DNA from: Prostheceraeus crozeri
Lineage: Eukaryota > Platyhelminthes > Polycladida > Euryleptidae
DNA length: 64,000 bases
Direction: 5' to 3'
Assembly (NCBI GenBank): GCA_907163375.1
Contig: CAJQUW010004422.1
Coordinates: forward strand, 1-64,000
The notes under the pieces were generated by a model that saw only the letters and a list, made by a program, of their open reading frames with translations, was not told the DNA's origin and made no database searches. Positions 46,191 through 57,689 of this stretch are shown in pieces. The stretch's first letter is position 1; each line of letters starts with the position of its first letter. A program made the position numbers and the translations under genes.

Positions 46191-46916
46191 ATATTAAAGT
46201 AAATGAAAAACATAGTAAAGAAAAATGGATATAGCGAACAAATTATAAAATCTTCGGAGACAAAAATGCAACAGTTAAAAAATCAATAAAACTAAAGCGA
46301 AACAACAATCAATGGACGAATGAAAATGTTCTATATTTCCCTTTGCCATACATCTCAGATAATACTGACTCACGGATAAAACGCGTTTTTGAAAAGCAAA
46401 AACATAATGTTCGACTTACAAGACGTAATAAAACACTTCGTCAACAACTGAAACGAAATGAAGTAAGTACAACACAACTATGCTCTCTTGCTAACTGCAA
46501 AATGAAATACAATGAATTATGCAACCGAAAAAACATTATCTACAAGATCCACTGTAACAAATGTGATAAATTTTATATTGGCAGCACCATTCGACCTCTC
46601 CACGCCCGCTTCAAGGAATATACCACAAACCCTTCATCTTCCGTGTTTAAACATATTCAAACGTGCAAAGTACAACATTCGGACATCAATATTAACATTC
46701 TGGCCCATGATCATGACAACACAAATTTGAGATTACGTGAAGCATTCATCATTAACAAATGTTCGGACATCAATATTAACATTCTGGCCCATGATCATGA
46801 CAACACAAATTTGAGATTACGTGAAGCATTCATCATTAACAAATGTTAGCAAATGTAAACCAACAATAAATAGTAGAACAGAACTTGACAGCTACCATGA
46901 TTTCCTTTTTTACTAA
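46191..46916 (+). pseudogene. PLE linker and GIY-YIG domain with 84-bp duplication
   Basis: The connector text starts near 46225 (KNGYSEQIIKSSETKMQQLK), shifts frame, and continues NENVLYFPLPYISD. RVFEKQKHNVRLTRRNKTLR leads into the nuclease motif NIIYKIHCNKCDKFYIGSTI and the Glu-bearing segment NTNLRLREAFIINKC. The 84 bases at 46678-46761 are repeated at once at 46762-46845, so 28 residues (SDININILAHDHDNTNLRLR and the next eight) occur twice in frame. After the second copy a few filler bases create a stop. Skipping them, the family ending KPTINSRTELDSYHDFLFY and TAA at 46914-46916 can be read. The reverse transcriptase is missing. Confidence 0.88.
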
Positions 46917-49900
46917 TAACTTTATCATTTCTTCACTATCACTGTAAATGCCTCGCCACCAAAGTCGCCACTAACTCACCAGGAAGTACGAGTGGCCAAC
47001 ACTCGCCACGAACTAATGCGACTGTTAAACATTATCATGCCACGCCCTATTGTTGCCAAATGTTGGCGAATTCGTGGCGAGTGAGGCCGTGAGTTCATGC
47101 AATTCCTGCATTCCTATTGGCTCGCTTCACCGCAAAATGCATGGTCACGTACAATTTTGCATGTGATACTGCACTACTGATTTCACTACATAAGTAGACT
47201 ACGGATACAGAATTTTTTGCTATTGGAAAGGATTCACTATAGCTTTCCCTATTATTATTAACTAACGTTCCCACCTGATCAATTAATTTTTGTCTATTCC
47301 GAGCTACTGTGTGTAATCATCAATGATGTTTTTATCATTGATACTTGAGACACGAGGAGTAAAATAAGCGGTTCCAGAGAGACCATCAGGAGATACATAG
47401 AAAGCCAATTTATTAGTACACAAAATTGTATTTTCATTGTAAAGGTTTCATATAATTCCAAAAGATGCAACGTTGTAAAAAATATATGCAAATAATTCAG
47501 AAGTTAACATAATCATAGAATTATGGGTGTTCCTTAGCAGGACTAATGAGCGTTCCCACAGGGAAACCAGACAAAGTCAATTTTTTTCATAACACACAAA
47601 TTGAAAATTATCATAAAACAATGGGCGAACGAAAATCACATATTATCAAACACAAATCTCGACACCAGCGAGTCACATTTTAGTTTCGTCAGCAGGAAAA
47701 CCAACCAACGATCAAGAAACTCCTTATATGAAAAAATTCTAAACTGTTGCGACAAGTTCATATGTTTACACAAGATATGTGTGGCACCATCTTTAACAAA
47801 ATGACATCTGTTAACAAAAATGACCTCTGGAAAATATCACGCATTGGACGATTATGAATCGGCTGTCGGCGCAAACCACTCAGGAGTGAAGAAGAACAGT
47901 ACTTTCTTTGCACCGAAATGTTAAGAATATATCAGCGATCAAATGCAGGGACAAACTATCAATTTCGACTGGATATAGGAATTTAGTTAAAATGGATTGA
48001 GTTACACAGTGTGCATGTAATACTGAAATATTACTTGATTTGACCTTTTTTCAAGCTTTCAATGTCATTATTTCAACTCGAGATTTGTAAGATTTGTAGA
48101 GGAAAAGTTTTTGAACTATCTCTTTTCTTGGCGGAGAAACAACAAAAGAACCGGTTTGTCAATGTAAAAAAACTATCTTGAAATGCACATTTAATTTCAT
48201 GATTTCACTCTCAAATTCATAGTTTCCTGAAAGTTGTGTCATGGTGTAGTCAGTTAAAATTGTTGATGACATTAAGAAAGTTTAGGCTGTCTAACCTTTT
48301 GATAAGAGCGTCATAATTTGTAGCTCATCAGACCTACATGCTTCAGTCATCATTTCATTCACTGTGAAGGGTTGTTGTCCTACTTTTAGGGCAGAGGAAC
48401 GCTGAAAATCTAGGGCATGTTTAGGCCTTAACTATCAAGGCTCTAAGGCCTACTTTATGGCATTGATTAACCTCAAGATTCATATAGGTAGGTCTGCCCG
48501 GATATCGCCTTGAATTATCTTTTTGTGATTTAAATGACTTTTTCGTAATAAACTTATCTGAATTTTTTATTTTTTATCGTGGAAATGGTCAAGATCTCGT
48601 TGGTGCAAGGCAATTACTGTACTGGCAAAAGAAAACCGGCCAATTTTTTATTTTTCCGAGGCGGCCGCCGGTGATCGCTTTCTAAATTAGTTATTTCTGG
48701 AGATTAGTGCTTGAAGGCCTAAAGATCGGCCAATTTTTATCTTCGTTGCCCATTTCTATTACAGTACTTAGATCAACAGCTACCATAAGTGCCCTGTGAA
48801 TAACATACACTGAATGACCAAAAAAGTGAACAAATCACTATTTGATACACTACAGTACTAGACACGCTTCGTACTCATTGTGGCACATCTAGTGTGTTAT
48901 CATAGTGTAGTTACTGTCTTCAGATAGTTGAAATACAAGAAACGGTTAATCTTCTAGATCTCTTAACCAAAACTATGCTCTTAACTATGGAAACCATAGA
49001 AGTAGATAATAGTACACTATTATAATCATGCGCCGTCAGCACATTCCATTGTATCAATCCACATGTGTATAATGTCCTGCCTTTAAGCTTTCTATGTCAG
49101 GCCGCGAACTTATCAATCACCCCTCGTACATGTACATATATGGAATCTGATGTTCACTTTAGCATTGCTCTCCTCTTTAGGTAGTACATACACGAAGTAC
49201 TCTTGCTTCACCAGCAATTAATTTTTGCTCAATGTACGGTTCTCCCCGTTCTCTGAGTCAAATAATATACAAGCAGGTAAGTGATTGGAGCATTACTAAG
49301 TAGGTTATGCATAATAGTCAAAGCTGGGATACAGCTCTAATATATCACTTTCAATTCATGGTCTCAGTTCACGGTCATTGTTTGTATACGTGAATGTATG
49401 TGCTTTAATAGGAACGACAGTGAATGTATAGCAAACAATTGATGCAAAGAATATGTAGTACAATTGATGCTCATAATTTCATTAAACAGTTGAAGAATCC
49501 GAATCAAATATATCAAGTATTGCACTCTAGTTAGATATGCAGGATGGATATATTACACACAGATTATATAGATATATGTAGATCATATTCTACGGAGTTC
49601 TTGTTTGTAATCAAATGTCTTTGACCTAAGCCCACAAGCTTTTGCTAACATGGGATTAAAAAATTCGCTCATCCGGATATTTCGCTTATCCGGATCTTTG
49701 ACTGACCTATTAGGTTGTGACCATCAGGATAATCGAAGATGCACTGTAGTAGCCGCTGGAGTGTTGCCGTGTGCAGTATATGAATAGCCTACAAATGGGC
49801 CTGTGCATGTTTTTACATTTTTTTCGCCATAATTTGACATCTCGTAGTATTCATGATAAATTCAGTAAGCTAACAATCTATACCTAAGGTGCAATAGAAG

Positions 49901-51257
49901 TAGGCTTTATTAGCCCGCAACAGACATGATTCTAATTTCAAATTTCGAAACTGTTTTCAGCTATCACGCTGATTCAATAACAAGATCTAATCTCTAAAAA
50001 CAGCATAAATGTACTGAGTTGCATGCTTTATGGTTGTACGTCGTATGTTTACATAAATTAACAGAATCAAAGCATCATGAATTGGAGTAGGCCTAGCTTG
50101 GCCTACTTGAAATAATTAACCAGAGTAACATGAATGTCAAATAGAGGGACACAACTGTCTCCACACGTCTCATCCCGTACGCAGATTAATCGCAACAAAT
50201 AATCAATCGTAAGCGCACATCCAATCAATTTTATCGACTTATCAAGTCTTATGGAAGTTGCCGTAGGTTAAATGAGACTCTTTTGACAGCTGTAATTTTT
50301 AAAGTTTCATTAAGCATTCGAGTTATAGGTTAACGCAAGCTTTAGTTTAGGATGAGCATAAGATATCCATGAATAAGTGCTATGCCTAGGATATTGGCAG
50401 ACATCTAGGCCACATCGACTTCGAATAGCTATCCTTTTATCACACGGTTTGCACGAAAATTAATTTAGAAAGAAAAGGAGTTTTGGGTTGCCACTTTATA
50501 GAGATAATTTAGGATTGGCTTAGGAGTAATTTTCGGTTGCTTGGTGGTTGGATTTTTTTGCAGTAAAGTTTTGTTCAGGATTTGTCTTAGTGTGATAGCT
50601 TGAAGGAATTGTCAGACAAATGCGAAAGATAGGAGTCTTCGGCTTGGCCTACAAAGCATTCAGCATATAAAACTCATCGAAGTTCTGGCGATCAAATTGT
50701 TATAAAAATGTGATGATAAAGAGTCATCAAGACTTGAATAATTTTTAGTGTGCTTGATGAGATATTTACTTCCATGAAATGTACAGGCCTATGCCTAAGG
50801 CCTCTCTAATGACAGCACGGAAGATATGTGAATGTAAGAGACACACAAAAGAAATAAATAATCGTCAGCAGAACATGCCATAATGTACAGCGCGCAGATG
50901 CTTCATATTGCTTTTCAAGATAGGAACCTCTCCTATTCTATTTTTTTGCGATCATGATCATCGCGCCTTATATGATGCCAACAATGGCATTTAATCCATA
51001 TCAAAATGCAACTGAAGTATTTGACAAATCTGGCTTTACAGCATTTGAATGAAGCATGAAAAAGATATTCGCAGGGTATTGGAATCATTGTAGCATATAG
51101 TGTGATCCATATAAATTTCTATGGACATTTGTTATGAGTTGCTCTCTCTAAGTCTATGGCTACTTGCATCCTCGAGGGGATTCCTATTGTCTAGACTAGT
51201 CGATTAGCAACAATGAGATTAAATACACGATAGATCAGATTGCCATGCAAAAGATGT
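46917..51257. other. Long noncoding stretch
   Basis: At 46947-47100 CGCCAC/GTGGCG words repeat in both orientations, like a short MITE with ends near GCCTCGCCACC and GTGGCGAGTGAGGC. The CATAGAAGTAGATAATAGTA text at 49004 is shared with 34828. A weak exon-like piece (49212-49252, minus) could precede the PhyH exon at 42269 in phase, but evidence is thin. Nothing else was recognised in about 4.3 kb. Confidence 0.4.
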
Positions 51258-51330
51258 GCGGCTGGTAGGATTCGAACCTACGACCAAGGTTAACTAGACC
51301 TGTGCTCTAACCAACTGAGCTACGAGCCAC
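51258..51330 (-). tRNA. tRNA-Thr(AGT)-like gene or pseudogene
   Basis: On the minus strand, box A TAGCTCAGTTGG and box B GGTTCGAATCC are both perfect. The D stem (GCTC/GAGC) and T stem (GTAGG/CCTAC) close fully. The anticodon stem CAGGT/ACCTT has one mismatch, and the loop CTAGTTA puts AGT in the anticodon position. The acceptor stem pairs GTGGCT with AGCCGC but contains one extra C. There is no intron. The extra base and mismatch favour a tRNA pseudogene or a tRNA-derived SINE head over a working gene. Confidence 0.6.
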
Positions 51331-51711
51331 TTACGCGACTCTGTCAATTGGCAGGATCAAACCCTCACCAACCACGATGTAAGACTTTTTGAAGCATATT
51401 GATCTTGATAAATATATCATAGTTATACATGTAATCTTAAATAGCATTAAAATACGGTATATTAGGTACTTAAAAATTTGAATACCCCAATATAAGAGCC
51501 TCCTGGTTTAATCATCAAGATCAGCTGTCATGACAATTGCTTTTCTCTTATGTGTTTTCGGTTATCTTCATTTTGTTATGCCATCCACAGACTCTGATAC
51601 CATTTGGATTTTCTGAAAAAAAGAAATCCTCTTAATCGGTACCGGAGTTTGTGATCAATATTCCAGGTTCTTCTTCTGTCACATCCTCCATTGAAATTAT
51701 TTTCTCTAATG

Positions 51712-51728
51712 AATATATATATATATAT
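51712..51728. repeat. (AT)n microsatellite
   Basis: A short AT dinucleotide run near the 3' flank of the minus-strand PLE. Confidence 0.8.
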
Positions 51729-51800
51729 AAATTCGGCTCACCTTGACCTAACTGCTCAATTTATAAAACGAAGACAAGGTCAATAACAAAATATATTGAA

Positions 51801-51825
51801 GAGCTTTCGACTACGTCTTTATCAA
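51801..51825 (-). ncRNA. Decayed hammerhead-like motif
   Basis: The minus strand reads TTGATAA (from CTGATGA), an extra A, stem II GAC-GTA-GTC, GAA, the palindrome AGCT and C. Two core substitutions predict loss of cleavage. Its position about 140 bases after the PLE stop fits the family pattern. Confidence 0.5.
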
Positions 51826-51960
51826 TTCAATAAAACATCAACTACACGTATCTAACAGAGCAATACGAAAAGAAAGAAAACATTTTTGACAGTATAACAC
51901 AAAATTTTCAAAATGAGATGCAAACTAAATACTATGGTGAAAGTTAGACAAGATATCATG

Positions 51961-52977
51961 TTACATGTACATAGTGTTATACATTACATTAATTCCAGGC
52001 CTTTTGGTTTTGATAAAATATCTTTCACAAATTTTGCGTTCGCAAACATTAGTGAAATTACGTTGTAAGATTTCTACTTTTATATCATTGGCAGATGGAG
52101 GCAATCGATGTTTTAATAAAAAATGGTGATGAACAAGGCTGTTATTACAATTAAGATGTTCTTGGATTCTCTTTCTCATGGTACATTGTGTTTCACCAAT
52201 ACAATTATCATTGCATTTATTACATGTGATCTTATAAACAACATTTTTCAAATAACAAACATGACTATTATTACAAAGGCAAGACTTGCAAGGAATTGAT
52301 TCTTTCTTTTTTATCTGACTTATTAAAGATGGTGGAGTTACGAAAACAGGTTTAACATTCAAAATTGGAATTTTGTGTAACTCAGAACGAACTTTTCTTG
52401 CTTGCGCTTCGTTTATAAAAGGAATCCGAATGTATGTATGATTCAGTTTGTTATTATTATTTTCGTGTATTGATGGAATCGAATTCGAAATATATTTGTT
52501 AACAAGATGCTTTGGATATCCATTTGAAATAAATCTGCATTTAACAAAATTTAAGCCCTTCTTAATTAAAACAGGTGTGGTACAATTACGATGAACTCGG
52601 AGACATTCATTTTTCAGTAAATGAATTTTCCGTGAAAATGGTACAAAACTATCCCAAGGTAAAAGATGACCACTATGTGTGGATTTGGAGTGAAATGAAC
52701 TTAAACACGAATTATTCGTGAAGGAGATCATTGTATCTAAAAACGGAATCTTGGAATCAACAAGGTACTCAACTGTGAAATCAATACAATCATTTATACT
52801 GTTCAACTCTGGAAGCAAATTATCAAGAGGAGAAACAGATACAACAAAAATGTCATCAATATATCGTTTCCAGAGAATAAACCTTGAAGGGTTATTGGAT
52901 AAGACTTGTATTTCAATATAGAACATGTAAATGATAGCTAAAATAGGTGACAAGTTATTACCCATCGATAGACCTGA
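51961..52977 (-). pseudogene. PLE reverse transcriptase (C part), linker, GIY-YIG
   Basis: The open frame starts inside the palm, at MGNNLSPILAIIYMFYIEIQ. The catalytic motif is LWKRYIDDIFVVSVSPLDNL and the next palm motif KIPFLDTMISF. The linker carries KIHLLKNECLRVHRNC and NGYPKHLVNKYI. The nuclease region reads CKSCLCNNSHVCYLKNVVYK and ITCNKCNDNCIGETQCTMRK. Here the usual F/Y-Y-I-G is N-C-I-G, so a core Tyr is replaced by Cys. The conserved Glu of CERYFIKTKRPGIN is present. A frameshift near 52970-53030 separates it from the upstream part of the polymerase. Confidence 0.88.
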
Positions 52978-53032
52978 GGTTTGCTAGAAAAATGACCTTT
53001 AAAGAAAATTATGTCAGATGTTACCGCAAGTT

Positions 53033-53585
53033 TTAATAATTTAACAAAATCCGATTCATTGATAGACGACAATGAGGCAGATGATCAGTGCTCAATAAAA
53101 AATCAGATACAATAGAAAATACATTATTAGTACCAGTCAACAGAATAGAACCGTACAAATTTGTCACATCAAAAGAGTCAAAGAAAAATGGTTTGGAATG
53201 ATCAATCGAAATATCCATAATTAAATTTAAGAACGTAAAAGTGTCCTTGAGGTGGGTAGATACAAAATTCAAAAGAGGGAGTAAAAAATATGCTAAAAAT
53301 TTTGAAAGACTGGTTGCGGGTGCGTCTATCGCAGAAACTAAAGGTCTTCCTTTTAGAGGAGATTTGTGGTCTTTGGGTAAAATAGTCAGTTGACTTGGAA
53401 CAGGGTCACTACATTTTAATTTCAACAATGCATCTTTCATCTCTTCACTTTGCTGAGATGCAATTATTGATAACTCTTTGTTAAAACTTTTTTGAAAACT
53501 TTGTGATTTTTCTTCGTAATTTTCTAGATGAGAAGTTAGTCTTGGCTCCTACTACTACGGCGTTATTCTTGCTTATTGAAATATT
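53033..53585 (-). pseudogene. PLE reverse transcriptase (N part)
   Basis: Reads SIIASQQSEEMKDALLKLKC, SDPVPSQLTILPKDHKSPLK and GRPLVSAIDAPATSLSKFLA, then FFFDSFDVTNLYGSILLTGT, which holds the first catalytic Asp region (D-V-T-N-L-Y). P-K-x-H-K..G-R-P-L-V-S is the fingertip signature of Penelope-like reverse transcriptases. Farther upstream the frame breaks near 53540, and only NNAVVVGAK remains recognisable. Confidence 0.88.
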
Positions 53586-54102
53586 ATAATATTGCGTGGC
53601 AATTAGCATATTTCATAGAATGCTGGTATAAAAGACATAATATTATTTGTTAATTGAACTTGGTACATTCTATCATGTCGGAATGATCATATGGTAGACT
53701 CCGCTTATCAAAATCACAATGGACCAAAATGAGATGATGCTGTAAACTAACTGATTGAACCTCATGATCAAGAATCTGTCATCAGATTTTCGAAACTTGT
53801 GGCATTGCAGAATTTTTACCTGAAATGCACCAGAGCTGTTCCGCTTCGAAGCTGACAGAACCATCAGCGAATCGAAAATTTCAAATTTTTGTGGTTGCTT
53901 AGAATTATATCAGTCGACGTCTAGATGGACTATAATTATTTCACCGATCACGGTTTGCCGTCCGATTTCACTAGTGGACCAGCATTTACCGAGAATAATC
54001 AATTTTACGATTTCTGCAGTCATACTTTGTAAATTAGATTTTCCGATGTTACCTTCTGATAAAAACATAAGGCCAGTTTCTCGATTTATATGTGTTGATA
54101 AT
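53586..54102. other. Short noncoding gap between two elements
   Basis: No feature recognised. The frame 53673-53864 (minus) is not supported. Confidence 0.4.
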
Positions 54103-54103
54103 T

Positions 54104-54128
54104 AAGTAAGTAAGTAAGTAAGTAAGTA
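54104..54128 (-). repeat. (ACTT)n tail of the LINE
   Basis: Six AAGT units on the plus strand mark the 3' end of the minus-strand LINE. Confidence 0.85.
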
Positions 54129-54306
54129 GGTGTTTATTTAGACGAAATGAAAATCAGACAAGCATATGACATAGCTTAACACATAAAAGGTAACAAACTT
54201 CTTCGAGTACATCATCTCAACTGATGTGTGCGGTCAAAATGAAGCAAAAAAGTTACAACCATTAAAGTCATTGAAAAAGTAAGCCAACATATTGAGTAAT
54301 TACGAT

Positions 54307-55830
54307 TTAGACATGAAACTTGTTGTACAGTTGAGTGCATCGAGGTATGAAAGACATTGCTCTCTTATGAGTTCTGCAGCGGGGCAGACGTAGATGACCT
54401 GAATATTGCATTCTTTGAGGACACAAGTAATGCAGGAGATTCGATTCTTTCATTATTACCTTAAATGTCTTCATTGACTGATGTTGCCGTCTTATAAAGA
54501 TTGGGGTGAAATAATCACAATCACAGGAGGGACCACAAATAATCCTATGACATCTGCGGCGTATTTTCTCCATCTTTTCAGAATTCGTAGCATTTATTCC
54601 GACGAATAATGGCGAATTGCATTCAAGGATCCCTAGAATGAATGCAGTATATACCTGGACCAATTCTTTTCTCTGAAAGCATTTGAATTGTTTGAGCTTT
54701 TTTAGTAAAAAGATTCGCTGACCAGCAACCTTGCATACGCGATTTGTATGTTCATCCCATCTCATATTATTCTGGTATGTTACTCCAAGAGAGTTAAATG
54801 TTGGTGCACTGTGAATTGTCAGGTCAGGTACATGCCGATGTGACTTGTCAATTATCATGAGTTTGGATTTACTTTCATTGAGTACCAAGCCATGAGATCT
54901 GCACCACTGTTGAACATTTTCAACTTCAGTGCGAACGGAATTTGCAACTTCACATATGTCTGTATATGGCATGATAACAACTACATCATCAGCATATTTG
55001 ATTATTTTGCTTCTGGATGACCTCGATGATAATGTCCCCATATGCGCTGCGAATAGGTAAGGGGACAAGATTGATCTTTGAGGTACACCTGAGTTTACTT
55101 GTGTTAATTTGCTATAAGTAGGACCACTTAGGCGAACCCTCTGACGTCTATCTCTGAAAAAACTCACACACCACATTAAGAAGTCAGGTGGAAATGAGGC
55201 AGTGACCATTGTTTGAAATAGATTAGCGTGGTGAAGACGATCAAACGCACGACTAAGATCAGTTGATAGCAGAAGAACTCCTTCGATATCAGGACAGTCA
55301 ATTTCACTTGTTATATGTTCGTGAAGGGCTATGTTGGCCAGAAGTGTTGATGAATGTTTCCGGAAGCCAAACTGGTTTGAGCCGTAGAGTACCAGCAGTC
55401 TGTCTTCTACAGAATTCAAAACGCATTTCTCCAAAAGCTTTGAGATAATGGGAGTTACTGATATAGGTCTTAGATCATTAATAGTGGGCATTCGTATTTT
55501 CGGAACCGGAATTACATCAGCTATTTTCCATTGATGTGGCACATACTTTTCTTTGATTGAAAGGCAGAACAAATGAGTTATTGGTCCAGATAAAGCGTCG
55601 CTAGCTTCTCGTAACAAGCGTGGGGATAAGTTGTCGCTACCACTAGATTTATTCGTTTTCAATGAATTAAGCAGATTATGAACACAACGTTCCTCGATGT
55701 TTATGGACCAAGCCTGTTGAATATGTGAAAAGGTATCAATCACTTCATTCCATTCCGGGGGGTCAGAAAAGACACCTGCGAACATATCATTGATTGCTTC
55801 AGCTGCCTCTGAAAGCGACGGAAATTGGTT
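54307..55830 (-). CDS. LINE ORF2, reverse-transcriptase part
   Basis: A continuous frame from codon NQFPSLSEAAEAIND to the stop at 54307. Motifs in order: TNKSSGSDNLSPRLL (entry), YVPHQWKIADVIPVPKI, DLRPISVTPIISKLLEKCVL, FGFRKHSSTLLANIALHEHI, LLSTDLSRAFDRLHHANLFQ (first Asp), VNSGVPQRSILSPYLFAAHM, KIIKYADDVVVIMPYTD (catalytic Asp pair), HGLVLNESKSKLMIID and NSLGVTYQNNMRWDEHTNRV. G-V-P-Q-R-S has Arg where Gly is usual. A C-terminal Cys/His segment (CHRIICGPSCDCDYF) follows. Only one TGA (55831-55833) separates it from the endonuclease. Confidence 0.92.
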   Translation of the reverse strand, partial: NQFPSLSEAAEAINDMFAGVFSDPPEWNEVIDTFSHIQQAWSINIEERCVHNLLNSLKTNKSSGSDNLSPRLLREASDALSGPITHLFCLSIKEKYVPHQWKIADVIPVPKIRMPTINDLRPISVTPIISKLLEKCVLNSVEDRLLVLYGSNQFGFRKHSSTLLANIALHEHITSEIDCPDIEGVLLLSTDLSRAFDRLHHANLFQTMVTASFPPDFLMWCVSFFRDRRQRVRLSGPTYSKLTQVNSGVPQRSILSPYLFAAHMGTLSSRSSRSKIIKYADDVVVIMPYTDICEVANSVRTEVENVQQWCRSHGLVLNESKSKLMIIDKSHRHVPDLTIHSAPTFNSLGVTYQNNMRWDEHTNRVCKVAGQRIFLLKKLKQFKCFQRKELVQVYTAFILGILECNSPLFVGINATNSEKMEKIRRRCHRIICGPSCDCDYFTPIFIRRQHQSMKTFKVIMKESNLLHYLCPQRMQYSGHLRLPRCRTHKRAMSFIPRCTQLYNKFHV

Positions 55831-56950
55831 TCATAAGCTTTGAAGTTTGTTGTCCCTCATTGAGTAGACGTTTGAACTGACGATTCTCCATATGTTTCTG
55901 CTCGACTCCATGACTTTTTCCGACCACAACTGCTTAGCCTTGAAGATTTCCGATTTAACCTTTATTTTGAAATGATTGTATAGGACAAAATTTCTTGAGC
56001 GATACGCATCATACCGGAGGTTAATCACGTGCTTTAAGGTTGGAGTGACCCACGGTTTGTCCTTAACTGACATTTCTACGAATGTATAAGAGATTTCTTT
56101 CAAACATTCATTAACTATTTCATAGAATAGATCGCATTTTTTCTGTAGAGTAAATGGTGAACGATAAAAGTCATTCCATCGAACAGCCTGAAGACGCTGG
56201 AGGAACTTTGTAATGTGGCTATGTCGATAATCGAATACTTTTTGAAATGATATTGAATATGAAGATTCGTTGTGTGGTTTCAGAAGAACGGAAGAGTGAT
56301 CTGCATTTCCAATACTTGAACCGATTACAGCGGGAGCGTAGAGTTCTCTTAGTTCAGGATCCATCAACACCTTGTCGAGAATAGCATTTCCCCTGGTAGG
56401 ACTCTGTACAATTTGCTCCATGCCTAACGTGCGTTCAAGATCTCCCGTAGAGAACTGATTTAAATCACCCACAATCATCAGCATTCCTTCTCGAACTTCA
56501 TCAATTGCTTTATCAGCGCTTATTATCAGGTATTCATTAATGATGGAGTAGTCGCTTGATTTCAAACTAGGAGGAATGTACACGATGACAAGGATAATTT
56601 TGGATGTGGGAAACTTGAGCCATGTACATTCTATAATTACAGGTGGATCAGGTAAGTCGGTTAACTCCACTACATGTATATCATCACGGATATATACGCA
56701 AACTCCACCTCCACGCCTTCCATCTATGCGATCACAGCGTATTGGGAGAGAGTAGTTATTGACGGCTATGTCAAAGTTACCGACATCTTCATTTAACCAA
56801 GATTCAGTCAAAGCTATGACACAAGGTTTTATAGATGTAGCAAATGTCGACAGTTCATCAATCTTTGGACGGAGGCATTGAATATTAGCGAGGAATATTG
56901 AGGGTATGTTGACTCTATGGTTTCGTAAAAGCTTTAATGAAAATTCTTCA
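55831..56950 (-). CDS. LINE ORF2, endonuclease part, ends in TGA
   Basis: The frame opens a few codons before the end of ORF1 (SDPEKSSEEFSLKLLRNHRV). Then come IPSIFLANIQCLRPKIDELS and VIALTESWLNEDVGNFDIAV (catalytic Glu). RIDGRRGGGVCVYIRDDI, MLMIVGDLNQFSTGDLERTL (D-x-N) and SSIGNADHSSVLLKPHNESS (the S-D-H-like end, here A-D-H) follow. It runs in frame into the reverse transcriptase except for TGA at 55831-55833. No ATG lies at its start, so translation probably depends on coupling to ORF1. Confidence 0.9.
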
Positions 56951-57647
56951 CTTGACTTCTCAGGATCACTTTATTCTTGTATATAACGACATCCTCATGC
57001 TGGTTTCTTCTTGAATGTAATTCTTCCCTGAGCTTCTTGGCTTCGATTTGTTGAAGTTTAGTGAGATCTGGATTAATGTAGACCCGATTGAAAGTCGTTG
57101 AATTTCTCAGGCACCTTCCGTTTCTCAACATTTCTACTTTCCCAGAATAGCTTGAACATCCAATCTTAAGCAGTCTTGGTCTTCCATTTTGAGGTTTCCC
57201 AATTCGCATTGTATGATTGATTTGAATGTTGGGAACGCCTATCTCAGCGGCAATTTTCTTAACTTCATTTGAATCATGAATCCGTCTTTCGTCAACGCTA
57301 CCTTCAGTTAGTTCTTGAACTCCTGAAATTATGAGATTCGACCTTCTGTTCAGACGGTTTTCTACTTCATCCATGACTTCATTAGGAAATCCATCGGCAA
57401 ATCGACTTAAGCTATCAGATATGTTCTTTATTGCTAGATCATGTTCGTCCACTCTTTCTTTAAAGGCTACGAAATTTTCTTCAATGTACTGAACGCGAAC
57501 CGTAAGTAAGGACAGACACGAATGAACTTTGTTAATTTCTTGCTTAAAGAAGGTTTTGATATCATTATTTGAATTTGAAATCATCTGTTCGATATCAGAT
57601 AAATTCACGCTTGAGATTGAGTTTGAGCGAGTATTCATCTCTATCAC
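56934..57647 (-). CDS. LINE ORF1 (coiled coil, nucleic-acid-binding type)
   Basis: A 237-codon intact frame. Residues about 30-90 (FFKQEINKVHSCLSLLTVRV and following heptads) form a coiled coil for self-association. NRLNRRSNLIISGVQE begins an RRM-like fold, and IAAEIGVPNIQINHTMRIGK and RPRLLKIGCSS follow. The C-terminal part (LTKLQQIEAKKLREELHSRR) is basic. In related LINEs this protein binds the RNA and acts as chaperone. Start MIEMNTRSNS is preceded by 40-120 bases of leader containing a tRNA-like sequence. The end overlaps ORF2 in a different frame. Confidence 0.88.
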   Translation of the reverse strand: MIEMNTRSNSISSVNLSDIEQMISNSNNDIKTFFKQEINKVHSCLSLLTVRVQYIEENFVAFKERVDEHDLAIKNISDSLSRFADGFPNEVMDEVENRLNRRSNLIISGVQELTEGSVDERRIHDSNEVKKIAAEIGVPNIQINHTMRIGKPQNGRPRLLKIGCSSYSGKVEMLRNGRCLRNSTTFNRVYINPDLTKLQQIEAKKLREELHSRRNQHEDVVIYKNKVILRSQVKNFH

Positions 57648-57689
57648 AAATATCTATGATTCAAAACGCAGTAGATATACGTAATGCAC

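Larger units (their letters stand above)
51780..53585 (-). mobile_element. Penelope-like element with RT and GIY-YIG
   Basis: Minus-strand element. In order: an N-terminal scrap NNAVVVGAKTNF near 53550 with frame breaks, SQSFQKSFNKELSIIASQQS, the reverse transcriptase in two frames (53440-53033 and 52965 on), linker, GIY-YIG domain, stop at 51961, then a hammerhead-like motif (51801-51825) in the 3' region. The 5' end is truncated. It is the most complete PLE in the window. Confidence 0.9.
54103..57660 (-). mobile_element. Near-complete CR1/Jockey-type LINE
   Basis: Minus-strand element with ORF1 (57647-56934), overlapping ORF2 (about 56950-54307) and a 3' tail of ACTT repeats (plus strand (AAGT)6 at 54104-54128) just after an AATAAA-like signal. 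Endonuclease and reverse transcriptase are both readable, with one in-frame stop between them. Tandem short-repeat tails instead of poly(A) are typical of CR1-group LINEs. It is the best preserved retrotransposon here. Confidence 0.92.

Noticed and set aside
49212-49252. 41-nt exon-like piece (minus) in phase with the PhyH exon at 42269
   Set aside because: The splice sites are weak and thirteen residues carry no family signal, so it is kept only as a remark.
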